This document shows positions 35,541-47,400 of a stretch of DNA of 64,000 nt, piece by piece. Positions within the stretch are counted from its first letter, which is position 1, and each line of letters begins with the position of its first letter. This stretch comes from Mixophyes australis. Lineage: Eukaryota > Chordata > Amphibia > Anura > Limnodynastidae. The notes beneath the pieces were generated by a model. That model saw only the letters and a program-made list of their open reading frames with translations, was not told where the DNA came from and did no database searches. The DNA lies in contig JAVHZZ010000003.1 of NCBI GenBank assembly GCA_036250195.1, forward strand, positions 61,708,789-61,772,788, given 5' to 3'. The translations under genes were made by a program, and so were the position numbers.

Positions 35541-36980
35541 GTCAGTGAATGCAATAACAGTTCTGACAGGTCCAATTGGTACCACATGGATGATCCAAGT
35601 CTGAATACAGTCTCTTAGTTGATATGACGGACGGCAGATGGTGACTGTAGCCCTATCTTGTCACGGTAAGTTAATCTATTTTGCCGGGTCAGTAACTATC
35701 CGGCTCTTTCTACAGGCAGAAATTGAAAAACGTGACCTGTTGGTAGTACTTGAGGACTGGAGTTGACCCTGCGTGCAATACATGATCGTGACTGCTAGAG
35801 GAAGGTAGGATCCAAGGCAGGCCTAGAACTGACAGCTGGCTCTTGGTTGCAAGAAAATTGTTATCCTCCAAGCAATAGATGGCTAGCCCTGATTTGTCTT
35901 CTCTAGAGTTTTTAGATGATTATGGAAGCTTCCAAGAGGATATTCTCAATAATTTTAAGTATCTGGACCTTGGTGTCTTGCGGAGGGGTGGTTGTAATGG
36001 TCTGCGAATAAAATTGTGTGAATGACCTGGATAATCTATCAAAACCTTTCTCAATCTCTTGTAAAGGATACAATGTAACTCCAAAAACAATTGTAAATTC
36101 CAGCTTGTATGGAATAGTCAGATTTCACTCTTAGGGCTAGATTTACTAAGCTGCAGATTTGAAAAAGTGGGGATGTTGCCTATAGCACCCAATCAGATTC
36201 TAGCTTTCATTTATTTAGTACCTTCTACAAAATGACAGCTAGAATCTGATTGGTTGCTATAGGCAACATCCCCACTTTTTCAAACCCGCAGCTTAGTAAA
36301 TCTAGCCCTTAGAGTGCAGCTCTGTGTCGATTGAAATGGAGAGACAGAATAAAAGTGCAGCTCCACAAAGATTCCTTTCACGGAATCTGGTGAATATTTA
36401 GTGAGTCCCGTGCAACTGCCAATAAATGATGCTCGTTTGGAGTCCAACAGTAAGTGGTATTCACCAGTGATCCTTACGAGAGGGTATGGAATTTGCAGCA
36501 CCTATTTCCGCAGGTCGCGGATCCCAGAAAGAGTGGTGGCAGAACAATAGGTAGAGCCTGATGCAGACGAAGAGCAATGGTAGAGCAGAGAAACACTGAA
36601 TGCAACAACAGGAATTTGGTCAGAACATATTGCTGAGCAGAGGTGAGTAATAGAGCTGATCAGAGAAGATTTAGGCAAACATAACAATGGAAACTCAGGA
36701 CAACATCCGTGAATAGTAGCGATGTGGAACTTTGCTGATCCGTAGTTGGTAACTCAGAGCCATAGCAGGTGAATTACTGGTACAGCGGCAGTTCGGTTGG
36801 AAACAATAATGATATGGAACTTTAGCTGATCCATTAGATGGTAACTCAGAGCAACAGCAGGTGAATTACTGGTACAGCGACAGTTCAGTTAGAAACAGTA
36901 ATGGTGTGGAACTTAGCTGATCCGTTAGATGGTAACTCAGAGCAACTGCAGGTGAATTACTGGTACAGCGATTGGACCTC
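35540..36980. repeat. Possible degenerate LTR-like region with 90-bp tandem repeat
   Basis: From 36690 to 36975 a unit of 90-92 bp (AACTCAGAGC at 36751, 36843 and 36933, followed by AGGTGAATTACTGGTACAGC) occurs about three times. The style recalls the repeat-rich LTRs at 42-59 kb, but I found no LTR ends or matching second copy. The MITE at 36134 is inserted in it. Confidence 0.4.
36134..36308. mobile_element. Palindromic MITE, copy B (175 bp, TSD TTA)
   Basis: Same 175-bp palindrome as copy A, flanked by TTA at 36131-36133 and 36309-36311. Confidence 0.88.
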
Positions 36981-38390
36981 CAGTCGTTAGTAAAATCATT
37001 GTAGATAACACGTCTGTCTGAAAGTTCTTCAGTGTGTATCTAGCCTTAGTCTGCTCGTGGTACCAAAACTACACAATACTTCTCTAAAATGTTTTATCTT
37101 TCTGCAATTAAGCAACCTACGAACCCCAAAATCAATATTGCTGTGTGACTGGATCGTATAGTCGATATAAACACATTTTCCCATAGCAATCTGTCTGGAC
37201 TAACATGTGATCTGTGACATTTAATCTCATATAGCAAAATACTATTTTCTTATAGAAAAATTTTGAGCTCAGCTCTTTGTTTGTTTCTGAATCCCAGTCT
37301 ACTTGTATTGCTGTTTGTTTTCAATTCTAAAGCACAGCTGAGGATGCTGATGGTATTTAAATAAATAAAAATAACCATAATAATAAATCTGCTATAAATC
37401 TATCTTCAATACCGCTGTATAAGAAAACCACAAGCAAATGCTCTGTTTTCATGAAATCGCACTAAGAGGATTTCTACAGATCAACCTTGCAATACAGAAG
37501 CCTGCCCCTGTGCTAGGATTTAATGGAGGTCTGAAATGATGTCACCACCTTTAGTAATAACTATAATTTTCCCTCTTGTTTCACTCAATCCTTTCGAAAA
37601 AGAGAGAATATTTACACTGATAAAATCATCAGGAAAATAATGGAAATAGAAATAGAAGCAGAATAAGAAACATTAGACTGTCTGGACCACATTGATACAA
37701 TGCACACATGTTTCAGCATTAGATGGGTGGTGTTTTTGTAAGCTATTCCAGGGTTGATAAATATGTACATGTGCACAAGGGCATGCTGGCACTTGTAGTG
37801 CCGTATAATAAGTGTTATAAAACAAATGAAACAGTAAATACATTATAAATTCAGAAAATATTAAATATATCTGTAAACATTGGTAGAATCAAAGGAAGTC
37901 CATATGCAATTATGTTAGATTCATTTACATTAGAAACAAAAAGTAAACAAAACAATAATCCATTGATATGATAAATGTAGAGATTAGGATACAATGCAGC
38001 AATTAGATTAACGGAATTATAAAGAATTATATATAAAAGATACAAAACATATACAGAAATAACTATATGTAAACAATTTAAAATATGTATTTGTTAATAA
38101 AAATAAATATATATTTATTTTAGAAATCACCAAATAAAGACTCCTTGCTCCAGGCTTCTTAATCAGTAGCTGTGTTATTTTCGGCATAAAACTGCTTGTC
38201 ACAAACATAAAGGTTCCACGGCTTCCTAACAAGCTATGTCCACAGCCCCTCACTATTGTCCGGCTGCTTGTCAGCATCAGAAGCCCCACCCACCAGATTC
38301 CACAATCCTTTTATACACACACACACACCACAGAAATCACACACACACCATGTCGTGCAACTGTGTGCTGTGGGAAAGACTAAGGGCTAG
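36981..38390. other. No gene seen; AT-rich
   Basis: No domain-bearing frame. A short CA-rich microsatellite lies at about 38315-38350. Confidence 0.45.
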
Positions 38391-38393
38391 ATT

Positions 38394-38558
38394 TACTAAG
38401 CTGCGGGTTTGAAAAAGTGGGGATGTTGCCTATAGCAACCAATCAGATTCTAGCTTTCATTTATTTAGTACTTTCTACAAAATGACAGCTAGAATCTGAT
38501 TGGTTGCTATAGGCAACATTCCCACTTTTTCAAACCCGCAGCTTAGTAAATCTAGCCC
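38394..38558. mobile_element. Palindromic MITE, copy C (165 bp, TSD TAA)
   Basis: Same family as copy A, with a slightly shorter centre. TAA flanks at 38391-38393 and 38559-38561. Confidence 0.87.
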
Positions 38559-39008
38559 TAAGTGGGAATTTAATCCTAGCTGCAGCCTGTACCTGCAAAC
38601 TCTCTGGAATGTTTCCTTGCCCTATGCAGGAAAGATGTGGCAAATAATTCTCTTTGCCACATTCCCTTCCCTTTAGCTTTGCCATACTTGGCGAAGCAGA
38701 TACTTTTCTTGACAATAATAAAAAAGATAATGGAATCTCCGCGCTTCCCCAATACAAATGTAAAATGCAGCCACAGAGGGAATAATGATATGTAGGCGGG
38801 TCCTCTTCTCCAAATATTGTTAAATGACAAAAAGCAAATAATCCCAGGTGCAAAAGGTGGGTATTATAAATATAGAACATATGATAGTGAAAATGTGAAC
38901 ATTTATTAAAACATGCCAAAGGGCTAAAATAGAAAACAATAACAAGGTCCGGACCTGGGAGTATGTAAATACAATAAAATAAATCCACAGAGGTATATGA
39001 CTACAAAG

Positions 39009-39505
39009 TGTGACAAAGGGAGGCATTTATCTGACAATATGCAAAGAAAACATACAAGCAGAGTAAGACATTGGCACAGTTATGCACCTAGATTCAGGTA
39101 AAACCAAGTAAAGACTTATGTGTAGTTTAAAGTTGGTTAACTTACATGATTTAAAAGCTGCTTCCTCTCAGCAAACAGACAGGGTGTGTCTGTTAGTTGA
39201 AACAGAGCCAATGATGGGCGTTTTCTCTTAAAGAGAAGGTGGGTGTGTCACCTGTCCATCAAGCTAAGGCTGAGGGAGGAGTATCATGTATAAAAGCTTG
39301 TTTGTGCCATTTGTTCACTGAGACCAAGGCTGGGAAAGTTGGCTGGTCCTGAGGGAGAGCTGGTCTATGTATCGCTAGCGTTTAGGGTCTCCGTGATTGC
39401 TGTGCAAGTATACGGTGTCAAAACATTTACCATCCTGACAATAAAGCACCATAAAAAGGAAGAAGTTGTTTACGTGTGCTTCTGCAGTAGCGGGCTCTTG
39501 CCACA
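39009..39505 (+). mobile_element. Solo LTR of the Gmr1-like family (497 bp)
   Basis: Reverse complement of the LTR at 53019-59463 (minus its nested insert) with TG...CA ends (TGTGACAAAGG to CTTGCCACA). It carries TATAAAAG near 39290 and AATAAAG near 39440. The flanks AAAG (39005-39008 and 39506-39509) suggest a 4-bp TSD. It interrupts the sequence upstream of the Penelope-like tail. Formed by LTR-LTR recombination that removed the internal region. Confidence 0.88.
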
Positions 39506-40449
39506 AAAGATAAACAATAAACAAAAATAAATAGCCGAATAAAAATATGTAAAATGATATAAACAATCACAAATGGCTAAACTGAAAAAACTGTAAAGAA
39601 AAATGACAAATGCTATTGCTGTATCTACAAGTCCTGAACAGCTAAAAACCAAAAGATCCATGGTCCGGGCAAAGCCAGCAGTCTCATATAACAGTGTCCA
39701 GGGGGTGGATAACTAGACATAAACTCACGGTTAGTAGAGATCCCCAGATTCTTGAGCTCACTGTAAAGTCCTTGGGCAATCCCTAAAGTAATCTCTAAAA
39801 TGTGTCGGGATTGTGTTTAACCCCCTGGATGTGGAGATAGTGAAGTGAAGAAACCCCCGAATGCTGTTCGGAGTCCGGAGTTCGCACATGCGCATAAGGG
39901 CAGTACCAGTCCACCGGCAGTGTCAGCTGATCAAAAAAAAAATACCCCGTCCGGCGGGAAAGTTCATACAAACAATGAATAAAATGTCCAATGTAATTAA
40001 ATGATGAAACCTACGCGTTTCACCCGACTGGGCTTCTTCAGGGATAGTCTGTAAATGTAATAGAGGTAGCTGGAAGGTTCTCACAAGGTTTCTTATAAAG
40101 GGGATGCATTTTTCTGATTGGTTGAAATGTAAAATTACCCTCAATCCAATATGTATACCCAGCACAAACGGTGGAGGAAAAAGCAGTATTGTAAAAATGT
40201 CCATAATCATGAATATTGGGATAGATAATCACCTAATAAAACATAATAAAGTGAAATGCAACCAAAATAAGATGTCATAATGTAGCAAAACTTTAATGAA
40301 AATGGTATAAAGAGCCAAAAAAGGGGAATGAATATATAAAATAAAATAAATAAGGGAACATCAATCCTTAAGAAACAATGAGAGATAAATACACCTCAAA
40401 ACTGTAAACCATATCAACATTTATATAAAATGCATATAGTAAAGCAAAC
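39506..40449 (-). mobile_element. Probable Penelope-like element 3' region
   Basis: Lies directly downstream (minus sense) of the GIY-YIG fragment. It contains CCTGAAGAAGCCC and GGTGAAACGCGTAGG near 40010-40045, motifs I associate with Penelope-like repeats in frogs. No frame. The element boundary is not defined; it may continue left of the solo LTR to about 38562. Confidence 0.5.
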
Positions 40450-40860
40450 TATAACTAAAGAAAAGTATGGAGATCGAAATCAACATTGAGGCCATTGGGC
40501 GAAAGGGTCTTCAGATTAAATATCCATTTTGCTTCCTCTTGAGATATTTTTCTTATAAAGTCTCCCCCCCCGCCAAAATTTGAAAACTTTACAGATCCCT
40601 AAAAGCCTTCAACTTGGAGGGATCATGGTTGTGGAATTGGAGAAAATGTTCAGGGATACTATGAGTGTCTAACTTATTTTTAATGTTTCTGAGATGTTCT
40701 ACAATTCTCAGACCCAATTTTCTAATGGTCCTACCCACATACTGTTCACCAAAAGGTAAATAACCCCTGTGGTATCACAAGTAATTTTTCCTTTGATTGT
40801 GGAGGTAATACCCTTAGTGTTGGACTTAAATTGTTTAATTGGTCTTGTACTTTGTCTTTG
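40450..40860 (-). pseudogene. Penelope-like GIY-YIG endonuclease fragment
   Basis: On the minus strand, in shifting frames, DTTGVIYLL is followed by EQYVGRTIRKLGLRIVEHL, the GIY and YIG halves of the GIY-YIG nuclease core with the conserved Arg. Then come HNHDPSKLKAF and EEAKWIFNLKTLSPNGLN, the typical C-terminal end of Penelope-like retroelement proteins, including the catalytic-type Glu. At least three frame breaks and a stop make it inactive. The reverse transcriptase part is missing upstream, where a hAT-related fragment begins. Confidence 0.82.
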
Positions 40861-41310
40861 GTCTTGTACTGCCACCCCTCCTGTTTCTGTATGCGCTGTG
40901 ACTGTAGACTTTTAAGAACACTGTCAGCCCTATTATTTCTCTTTCAGCACTAACAATGAGCAATGGTACGTAGACTGTAGACTGGAAAGAACACTGGCAC
41001 CTCTTCTGTTTCTGTGTGAGCTATAATAACACAGTACAATGTCGCTGGAGACTTTGAAGAACACTGCCACTCTTCCTTTTTCTGTTTTTGCTATGACGCT
41101 GCCCAACTGCACTGGAGACTGCTAACAACCCTGCTGCCCCTTCTGTGTCTCTCTGTGAAATGGCGCTGGATTCCCATGGAGGGCGGTACTCATAGAATCC
41201 AAAACTTGCGAGATCTGACCACTCGACAATGACATTTTGCTTCATTTTCAGTTCCGAGGGCGCGCACAAGTACTGAGCCGGCTCGGCTTAGTACTCGGTT
41301 TGGCTATGTT
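40861..41310 (-). mobile_element. hAT-related fragment (second non-autonomous relative)
   Basis: Same organisation as 11198-11651: about 70-bp units containing AAGAACACTG-CACCCCT-CTGTTTCTGT, then AATGGCGCTGGATTCCCATG, then the CG-rich segment with GAGCCGGCTCGG-type palindromes. The TAGAGATG terminus is missing at the right, so it is truncated. Confidence 0.6.
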
Positions 41311-41423
41311 CGGGCCAATGTGCAAGGAAGGTTGGTATGAACAGGAAAGACCAGTGGGGAGGGGGAAAGCATAGGGACATTAAGGTGGGTATATAAGGTA
41401 TAAAAATAATTAATAATAAAATT

Positions 41424-41454
<31 letters not shown>

Positions 41455-41487
41455 TAAATAATATGAGAATCTAAGCCACCGTGCATC

Positions 41488-41827
41488 AGGCAGCATGGTG
41501 GCTTAGTGGTTAGCACTTCTGCCTCAAAGCACTGGGGTCATGAGTTCAATTTCCGACTATGGCCTTAGATGTACGGAGTTTGTATGTTCTCCCTGTGTTT
41601 CCGTGGGTTTCCTCCTGGTGCTCCGGTTCCTCCCACACTCCAAAAACATACTGGTAGGTTAATTGGCTGCTAACAAATTGACCCTAGTGTCTGTCTGTCT
41701 GTATGTGTATGTGTTAGGGTTTAGACTGTAAGCTCCAATGGGGCAGGGACTGATGTGAGTTAGTGAGTTCTCTGTACAGTGCTGTGGAATTAGTGGAGCT
41801 ATATAAATAAATGGTGATGATGATGAT
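41488..41827 (+). mobile_element. tRNA-derived SINE, second copy
   Basis: Matches 13728-14073 from GCATGGTGGCTTAGTGGTTA to the GATGATG tail. Immediately upstream, CTAAGCCACCGTGC (41471-41484) is an inverted copy of its first bases, making a hairpin. Confidence 0.85.
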
Positions 41828-42169
41828 CGTTTAGTTATTATTAATTTGCTTCTTCTCACATAGAGGAATTTTCCCCCTTCCCTTTTCTTCCTCCTTTTCT
41901 CCTTCTCTTTTTCTCTTTCTTCTTCCTTTTCTTTTTGTTGTTTACCATGTTGTGAAAGTGGGTCCAAACATTGCATTAAAGTTATAAAAGTATTTGGTGG
42001 GGGGGGGGGGGGCTCAGATTAGAAGAGTTTTAAGTTATTTCGAACACTATATATGGCTATGGAATACATAGATGTGAAGGAAGATTTTTTTTTTTCCCCC
42101 TCTCTTCTCCCTCTTCCTTCCCCTTTCAATCCTTTTGTTTTCCTTATTTCTCTTAATTTCATATGCAGT

Positions 42170-42534
42170 TCAGTCTAATTGTCAGAGAAGGAACCACGTT
42201 GCAGATTCAAAATGTATCAGAATATTGAAAGTGTTGACCCATGATAAATCATTATTGCACTCGTTAGCAATAAAATACTATTGTCCCTTTATCAATGGTA
42301 CTTGGTCCCAACCAAATTACAAAAAAAAATTCCGGACTCATCCAGCTCATGTTGGAGAGGATGTTTGTCAGGAGGGCCCTTCCATATCTGGTGGCAATGC
42401 CCCAAGCTTGCCCCATTCTGGTTGGAACTACGGAACTTCGCGTCTCAGATTCTGCAGGTTGACATCCCAATCTCTCTCAGATTTTTGCTTTTCCCACTTC
42501 GCATTCAATCTGCTACCAAACATCAAACGAAAAT
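42170..42534 (+). pseudogene. L1/Tx1-like LINE ORF2 C-terminal part, 5' piece
   Basis: The plus-strand frame reads SSSCWRGCLSGGPFHIWWQC followed by PKLAPFWLEL, the Cys-rich C-terminal signature of L1/Tx1-type ORF2 proteins, preceded in another frame by a recognisable LHSLAIK block. It is cut at 42534 by chromovirus element 1; the frame continues on the far side of the insertion at 50733. A few frameshifts upstream. The element is 5'-truncated. Confidence 0.82.
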
Positions 42535-44466
42535 TGTCACGGGCACTAGGAGTCTTTACCCAGGGATCACCAGGTGGTAGGCTTACCAGAGCAATGTAGA
42601 TGGTAATAGGGTACTCTGGTAGCTGGGTGATCACGGAACAGGAAATGGTAACTGATGAGATGCTCAGGAAAGTCTATGACTAGCAGCACTGGTAATATGG
42701 AGGTAATAGTACACGAGGAACTGTATGGACAAGGGCACGTGAAGGTAGTCAGTGGTCTGCGATAGCAAGTTGTACCACTGCTATAGTGAGGAGGAATGTC
42801 CAACAGAGACAAGGAGGTGATGAGAGTCAGCGGTCTGCGGATAGCAAGTTGTACCGCTGTCTGAGTGAAGGAATGGAATCCAAGTGGAGGTATCCGGGTA
42901 GTCAGTGGTCTGCGGTAGCAAGTTGTACCACTGCTATGTGAGAGGATACTGGAACAGGTGATACAGGAAACAGGGATCAGTGGTCTGTCATGAGCAAGTT
43001 GTACCACTGAATATATATGTGAGGAGGTGCATGGGGAGAGACTGCAACACAGGATATACACAGGCACCTTATACACGATCCACAGTAATATGCACAATAT
43101 ATATATATATATAAATGACTGAGCAGGTCTGCAAATCTAGAAAGTCACTTGAAATAGTCCAGCACAAGATAACACAGTCAATGATGGCAAAAGACTCAGC
43201 GGATAGCAGACTCCAGAGAGAACCAAACACAGTCCAGCAAGATATGCAATACACCAGCACAGTCAATGAGAAGTATGCATACCGTGGTTCAGAAGCAGGC
43301 AGTCAGATAGGAGTGCAGCGATACCTGAGCGGCAGCAGGCCGACTGGATGAGAAGTCCCTGGATGGATGAGGCAGCGGTCTAGTAGGTGCAGCGCACAGG
43401 TAAGTAAACCAACAGGGACACGAATCCACAGGAATCGGTAACACGTGGAACTGGACTCATAGAGGACCCAGGAGAATGGAGATGATCCAGCAGAGGAGTA
43501 GTTGTTGAGATACGAATCCAATGCTGACAGGAGGGTAGAGACCAGCGGGACACGTGAAGGCGTGGAGAGCGGATCAGCAGGAGATGGACGATAGCGCTGA
43601 CGGCAGCAGCAGGACTCTGCGCCCACGGAGGTAACCAGGGGCAACCAACAGGACCCACAGTGATGGAACACGGGATGGCAGAGTAGACCAGGAGCTGTAG
43701 ATCCAGAAGTGTAGCAGATGGCAACGTGAGCAGTAGACTGGAAACACAGGAGAGCTGAGATGAGGCGGCAATGCACAGGGGCAGCGGATAGGAATCAGCT
43801 AACAGTCACGATGATGAACACAGGCGAGTTGAAAGCTGGAGACTGTAGTGCACGGAGGCAGCGGATAGGAATCAGCTAACAGTCACGATGATGAACACAG
43901 GCGGGTTGCAAGCTGGAGACTGTAGTGCACGGAGGCAGCGGATAGGAATCAGCTCAGGAACTTGATGATGATCAGGTGAGTGGATGTGAAGTGAAGGCTG
44001 GAGTGCACGGAGGCAGCAGATAGGAATCAGCAAACAGCCACAATGATAACAATAGAGTTGAAGTGTTTTAGAAGACTGTAGTGCACGGAGGCAGCGGATA
44101 GGAATCAGCAAACAGTCACGATGATACAGTTGATGGTAGAAGTGGTATGGGAACCACAGTAGTAGAAGTGGTTTGGAAACCACAGAGATAGAAGTGGTTT
44201 GGAAACCACAGGAATCAGCAGCGCTGAATACACGAGGAATACAGGAACACCTTCAGAGACTCATGGGGAATGAGACTCCAAGATCAGGCAACGTGGTGTT
44301 GACCACAGGTGCTTAATATAGGGAGTGTTGCCTGATCTGCCAATTGAGTTAAAGGGACATACACTGAAGTATAGGAAAGGGCTGCGCATGCGCAGACCCT
44401 CAGGATGGAGGACGGCCACGGTTCCTAAATGTCCGAGAAGAGGCACTCACGGTCCGGTGAGTGACA
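42535..44466 (-). repeat. Element 1 left LTR (3' LTR in the element's sense), 1,932 bp
   Basis: Contains four CAGTGGT/ACCACTG hairpins (42750-43009), a short (AT)n run, a 70-77-bp tandem repeat (43775-44125, five units of AGGCAGCGGATAGGAATCAG), three GTGGTTTGGAAACCAC hairpins (44141-44212), TTAATATA (TATA on the minus strand) near 44313-44320, and TGCGCATGCGCA at 44383-44394. The pol stop lies inside it. Long ORFs across the LTR on either strand are spurious. Confidence 0.93.
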
Positions 44467-47400
44467 GTACCCCCCCTTTTAAAGGTGGGCACAGAACGCC
44501 TGGAACCGGGCTTGTCCGGATTTTTGGCATAAAACTTCTTCAAAAGGGCAGGAGCATTAAGATCTTCAGCCTTGATCCAAGAGCGCTCCTCAGGACCAAA
44601 GCCCTTCCAATGAACGAGGAAATGAAGACCTCCTCGTGAAATTTTTGCGTCTAGCACCTCAGTAATCTCGAAATCCTCCTCCTGATGGACTTGAACTGGC
44701 TGCGGAGCTGAGGGAGGAGTTGAGAAGCGGTTGATAATCAGAGGTTTGAGCAAGGATACGTGGAAGGCATTAGAAATCCGAAGATTCTTAGGAAGAAGAA
44801 GTTTCACACATACTGGATTGATTACTTGAATGATCCTATATGGACCAATAAAACGAGGGGCGAATTTCATGGATGGAACCTTCAAACGAATATTTTTGGT
44901 GGATAGCCAGACACGATCTCCAATTTTTAGTGGGGGAATAGCCCGCCTCTTCTTATCTGCGAAAGATTTATATTTGATAGATGTCTTCTTTAAACAGGTT
45001 TTGACCTGAGACCAGATATTTTTAAAGGTCTGACAAACAGTTTCCACCGCAGGAACTTGGGTGGGCGGGAGGGCAGGAAATTCCGGAAAAGACGGATGGT
45101 GACCGTAGACCACAAAAAATGGAGTTTTGGATGATGACTCATGGTACATGTTGTTATGGGCGAATTCAGCCCAAGGAAGCAATTCTACCCAGTTGTCTTG
45201 ATTGGCTGATGAGAACATACTTATAAAAGTCTCAAGATCTTGATTGACTCGTTCAGTTTGTCCGTTAGATTGCGGATGGTAAGAAGATGAGAGTGCTAAT
45301 CGTATGCCCAAGGTTTTACAAAGGGCTCGCCAGAATCTGGAAACGAATTGTACTCCTCTATCAGACACAATCTCAGACGGACATCCATGGATACGGAAGA
45401 TCTCTTTAATGAAATGTTCAGCCAGGATGGACGAGGAAGGCAAACCAGGCAGAGGGATGAAATGAGCCATCTTCGAAAATCTGTCCACCACCACCCAAAT
45501 AGTGTTATGATTCTTACTAGGTGGTAAGTCAGTAACGAAATCCATACTAATATGGGTCCATGGTTTGGACGGAATGGGTAGTGGTCGTAGCAACCCTGCT
45601 GGGGTTCTACGGGAGGATTTGAACTGAGAACATAGTTCACAGGAAGCAATGAACTCTTTGACGTCTCTCCTCATTGAAGGCCACCAGTAACTTCGAGAGA
45701 GGATCTCAAAGGTCTTGTGTTCACCGGCGTGTCCAGAAAATTGAGAGGCATGGAACCACGAAAGGATTTTCCTCCTTAGAGTAGGAGGCACGAGGGTCTT
45801 CCCAAATGGTAGCGTTTTGGTGGATGAAGCAGCCAGTGAGATACATTTGGGATCTAGAATAGTATGGTTGGAACCCTCTTCTATATCAGAGGACGTCACA
45901 AAGGCTCTAGATAAAGCATCAGCTTTTTTGTTCTTGGCAGCTGGTTTGAAGGTAATTATTAATTCAAAACGGGAAAAGAAAAGAGACCATCTTGCTTGAC
46001 GAGGGTTCAAGCATTGGGCAGACTGGAGATATGACAAGTTCTTATGATCCGTGAAGATCGTCACCGGATGGCGAGCTCCCTCCAATAAGTATCTCCATTC
46101 CTCTAATGCGGCTTTGATAGCCAGTAATTCCTTGTCCCCGATGGTATAATTCTTCTCTGCGGGCAGGAGACCCCGAGAATAGAAGGCACAAGGATGGAAC
46201 TTTTGCTGTTCCGAGCGTTGGGAGAGAATAGCTCCTAAGCCCACATTAGAGGCATCTACTTCTAGAAAGAAGGGGAGTGTCACATCAGGCTGTCGAAGGA
46301 TTGGAGCCGAAGAGAAGGACTCTTTTAGTGTTTGAAAGGCTTGAAGAGCCTCAGGTGACCATTGCTTAGGATTAGCCCCTTTTCGAGTCAGGGCCACAAT
46401 AGGAGATGCAATGGAGGAAAAGTCTTGAATGAAGCGTCTATAGTAATTGGCAAAACCTAAAAAACGCTGGATAGCACGAAGAGTAGTTGGCTGGGGCCAA
46501 TGTAGTACAGCACTCACTTTGTCTGGATCCATCTTCAGGCCAACTCCGGAAACTATATACCCCAAGAATGGAATCTGGGGTAATTCGAATGAACATTTTT
46601 CTAATTTACAGAACAATGAATTTTTCCGTAGTCTGGAGAGGACTTCTGCCACATGTAGGTGGTGAGAAGGCAGATCCTGTGAAAAGATCAGTATGTCGTC
46701 CAGATAGACGACGACACATACATATAATAAGTCCCGAAAGATCTCATTGATGAAGCCTTGAAAAACAGCGGGGGCATTACACAGCCCGAAAGGCATTACC
46801 AGATATTCGTAATGCCCGTCTCTGGTGTTAAACGCTGTCTTCCATTCGTCACCGGAACGGATTCTGATTAAATTATAGGCACCACGAAGATCCAACTTAG
46901 TAAAGATACGGGCTCCCTTGATGCGATCGAATAGCTCAGTGATCAACGGAATGGGGTACCGATTCTTGATAGTAATGGCATTGAGTCCACGAAAATCTAT
47001 GCAAGGGCGTAATGATCCATCCTTCTTTTTGACGAAGAAGAACCCAGCTCCAGCGGGCGAGGTGGAAGGTCGAATGAACCCACGCTGGAGGTTCTCCTGT
47101 ATATACTCAGAAGTAGCTTGAGTCTCAGGTAACGAGAGTGGATAGACCCGGCCCCTGGGGGGAGTCTTGCCAGGAAGAAGGTCGATCGGACAATCCCAAG
47201 AACGATGAGGAGGAAGACGTTCAGACTGAGCTTTATCAAAAACATCGGTAAATGAAGCATATTGAGGAGGGAGTCCCGATGAGGTAGATGAGATGGAAGA
47301 TTGCTGTACTTTGAGAGGAATGACTTGGGAAAGGCAATGATGGTGACATTCAGACCCCCAAGACGTGACTTGAGGGGTGCGCCAGTCAATCTGGGGAGAG

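Noticed and set aside
35540..37080. An LTR of the chromovirus family
   Set aside because: The tandem-repeat style is similar, but no TGTCAC/GTGACA ends, hairpins or sequence match to the element 1 and 2 LTRs were seen; kept only as a possible degenerate LTR-like region.
42567..44446. Minus-strand ORFs of 157, 176 and 103 codons, repeated at 48755-50444 and 53435-59328
   Set aside because: They lie inside LTRs, recur only because the LTRs recur, and have Ser/Leu/Cys-rich low-information translations.
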